Origin: Bacteroides sp.
GTDB lineage: Bacteria > Bacteroidota > Bacteroidia > Bacteroidales > Bacteroidaceae
Assembly: GCF_029057325.1 (NCBI RefSeq)
Contig: NZ_JAICZW010000096.1
Location: forward strand, 1 to 64,000
Length of the DNA: 64,000 bases
Reading direction: 5' to 3'
In this document: positions 63,483 through 64,000 of the stretch, in pieces
Layout: each line of letters starts with the position of its first letter
How positions within the stretch are numbered: the first letter of the stretch is position 1
The notes under the pieces: generated by a model
What the model saw: the letters and a program-made list of their open reading frames with translations, nothing else
The model's database searches: none
What the model was told of the DNA's origin: nothing
Translations under genes and position numbers: made by a program

Positions 63483-63588
63483 TCAAGAGTTAAAAGGAGT
63501 TAGAGGCCAATAGTTTGCTTGTGTCAGCAAAACTATCGGCCTCTAACTTCCGAATACCCCCTTCTAACTCCTTCCAACTCCCGAATAA
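63483..63588. repeat. Inverted repeat between queA and folK
   Basis: GTTAGAGGCCAATAGTTT on the left pairs with AAAACTATCGGCCTCTAAC on the right, with a short loop; the right side continues with CTTCTAACTCC-type words. It may end part of the transcript before folK. Confidence 0.6.
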
Positions 63589-63599
63589 CTCCCTATAAA

Positions 63600-64000
63600 A
63601 TGACCATTTACTTCAGCCTCGGAACCAACCTCGGCGATAAGGAGCAGAACCTCCGTACCGCCGTCCGCAAGATAGAAGAGCAGGTAGGAGAAGTTGTTTC
63701 CCTGTCCGCTTTTTATGCCACCGCCCCGTGGGGATTCGCTTCCGAAAACAGCTTTCTGAATGCCGCGCTGGCGGTAGAGACCACCCTTCTTCCTATGGAG
63801 GTGCTGGCAGTCACGCAGCAGATTGAGCGCGAGATGGGGCGTACCCGCAAGTCTGTCAACGGCGTGTATGGCGACCGCGTGATAGACATCGACCTGCTGC
63901 TTGCCTTTGCCGACGACGGCACTTCCATCGTGTGGGATACTCCCGAACTGAAACTTCCCCATCCGCTGATGCGGGAGCGCGACTTCGTGATGCGTCCGTT
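63600..64000 (+). CDS. folK: 6-hydroxymethyl-7,8-dihydropterin pyrophosphokinase FolK (partial)
   Basis: The first 133 codons of a gene that runs off the end. The ATG at 63600 opens MTIYFSLGTNLGDKEQNL. The folate-biosynthesis HPPK signatures are all visible: SLGTNLGD, FLNAALAVE, GRTRKSVNGVYGDRVIDIDLLL and PHPLMRERDFVMRP (each cited in parts). It makes the pterin diphosphate used by FolP. It follows queA in the conserved cluster. The C-terminus is outside the window. Confidence 0.95.
   Translation, partial: MTIYFSLGTNLGDKEQNLRTAVRKIEEQVGEVVSLSAFYATAPWGFASENSFLNAALAVETTLLPMEVLAVTQQIEREMGRTRKSVNGVYGDRVIDIDLLLAFADDGTSIVWDTPELKLPHPLMRERDFVMRP

Noticed and set aside
1..64000. tRNA and rRNA genes
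   Set aside because: No cloverleaf with a T-arm GGTTCGA-type motif and no rRNA-like sequence was found in the gaps.

Overview
The window looks like a chromosomal segment of a gut Bacteroides (sensu lato). The reasons are two SusC/SusD pairs, a hybrid two-component regulator (HTCS) beside a glycan locus, an Mfa/FimA-type fimbrial operon with DUF3575, DUF5119, fimbrillin and DUF4906 genes, succinate:acetate CoA-transferase, and many copies of the Bacteroides sigma-ABfr -7 box (TAnnTTTG) upstream of genes. No rRNA, tRNA, IS element or CRISPR array was seen. The first gene (radical SAM) and the last (folK) run off the ends.

Layout. 1-12.3 kb is mostly housekeeping: radical SAM (partial), a helix-hairpin-helix outer-membrane protein, a DUF4294 protein, an AAA/DUF4143 ATPase, two YitT membrane proteins, a TrmH-type methyltransferase, nadA, rdgB and leuS. 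12.85-28.05 kb is a polysaccharide utilization locus (PUL): SusC, SusD, heparinase II/III-like lyase, GH88 unsaturated uronyl hydrolase, an alkaline-phosphatase-superfamily phosphodiesterase, a DUF2264 protein, and a convergent HTCS. The lyase plus GH88 points to a uronic-acid-containing glycan. A divergent EamA transporter follows. 29.2-37.4 kb is a six-gene fimbrial operon on the minus strand, with a terminator-like hairpin in its leader and a cluster of hairpins after the main fimbrillin gene. 38.1-53.5 kb holds an HU-like protein, a membrane-anchored DUF6377 regulator candidate, and a second SusC/SusD locus followed by a DcuC-family carrier, isoaspartyl dipeptidase (iadA), a 1013-residue secreted three-domain protein (alpha/beta hydrolase + SGNH/DUF4886 + M14 carboxypeptidase) and a GH97 enzyme. 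53.7-64 kb holds succinate CoA-transferase, miaB, a HigB/HigA toxin-antitoxin pair, a SAM methyltransferase, and the cluster ftsX-DUF3098-uppP-truB-queA-folK.

How parts work together. In the first PUL, SusC/SusD would import oligosaccharides, the lyase would make unsaturated uronides, GH88 would remove them, and the HTCS would sense a product. In the second locus the outer-membrane pair would bring in a (glyco)peptide-like ligand, the M14 module would trim it in the periplasm, the DcuC-family protein would move small acidic products, and cytoplasmic IadA would release aspartate. This is inference, and this locus is the best candidate here for an undescribed system.

The intergenic DNA is rich in structured repeats. 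Four 88-bp elements share an exact architecture: three units spaced 22 bp apart plus an inverted fourth unit pairing with the first. There are also three related hairpins between convergent genes, long inverted repeats of the TAGTTGATAG type, and inverted GC-rich repeats flanking DUF3098-uppP.
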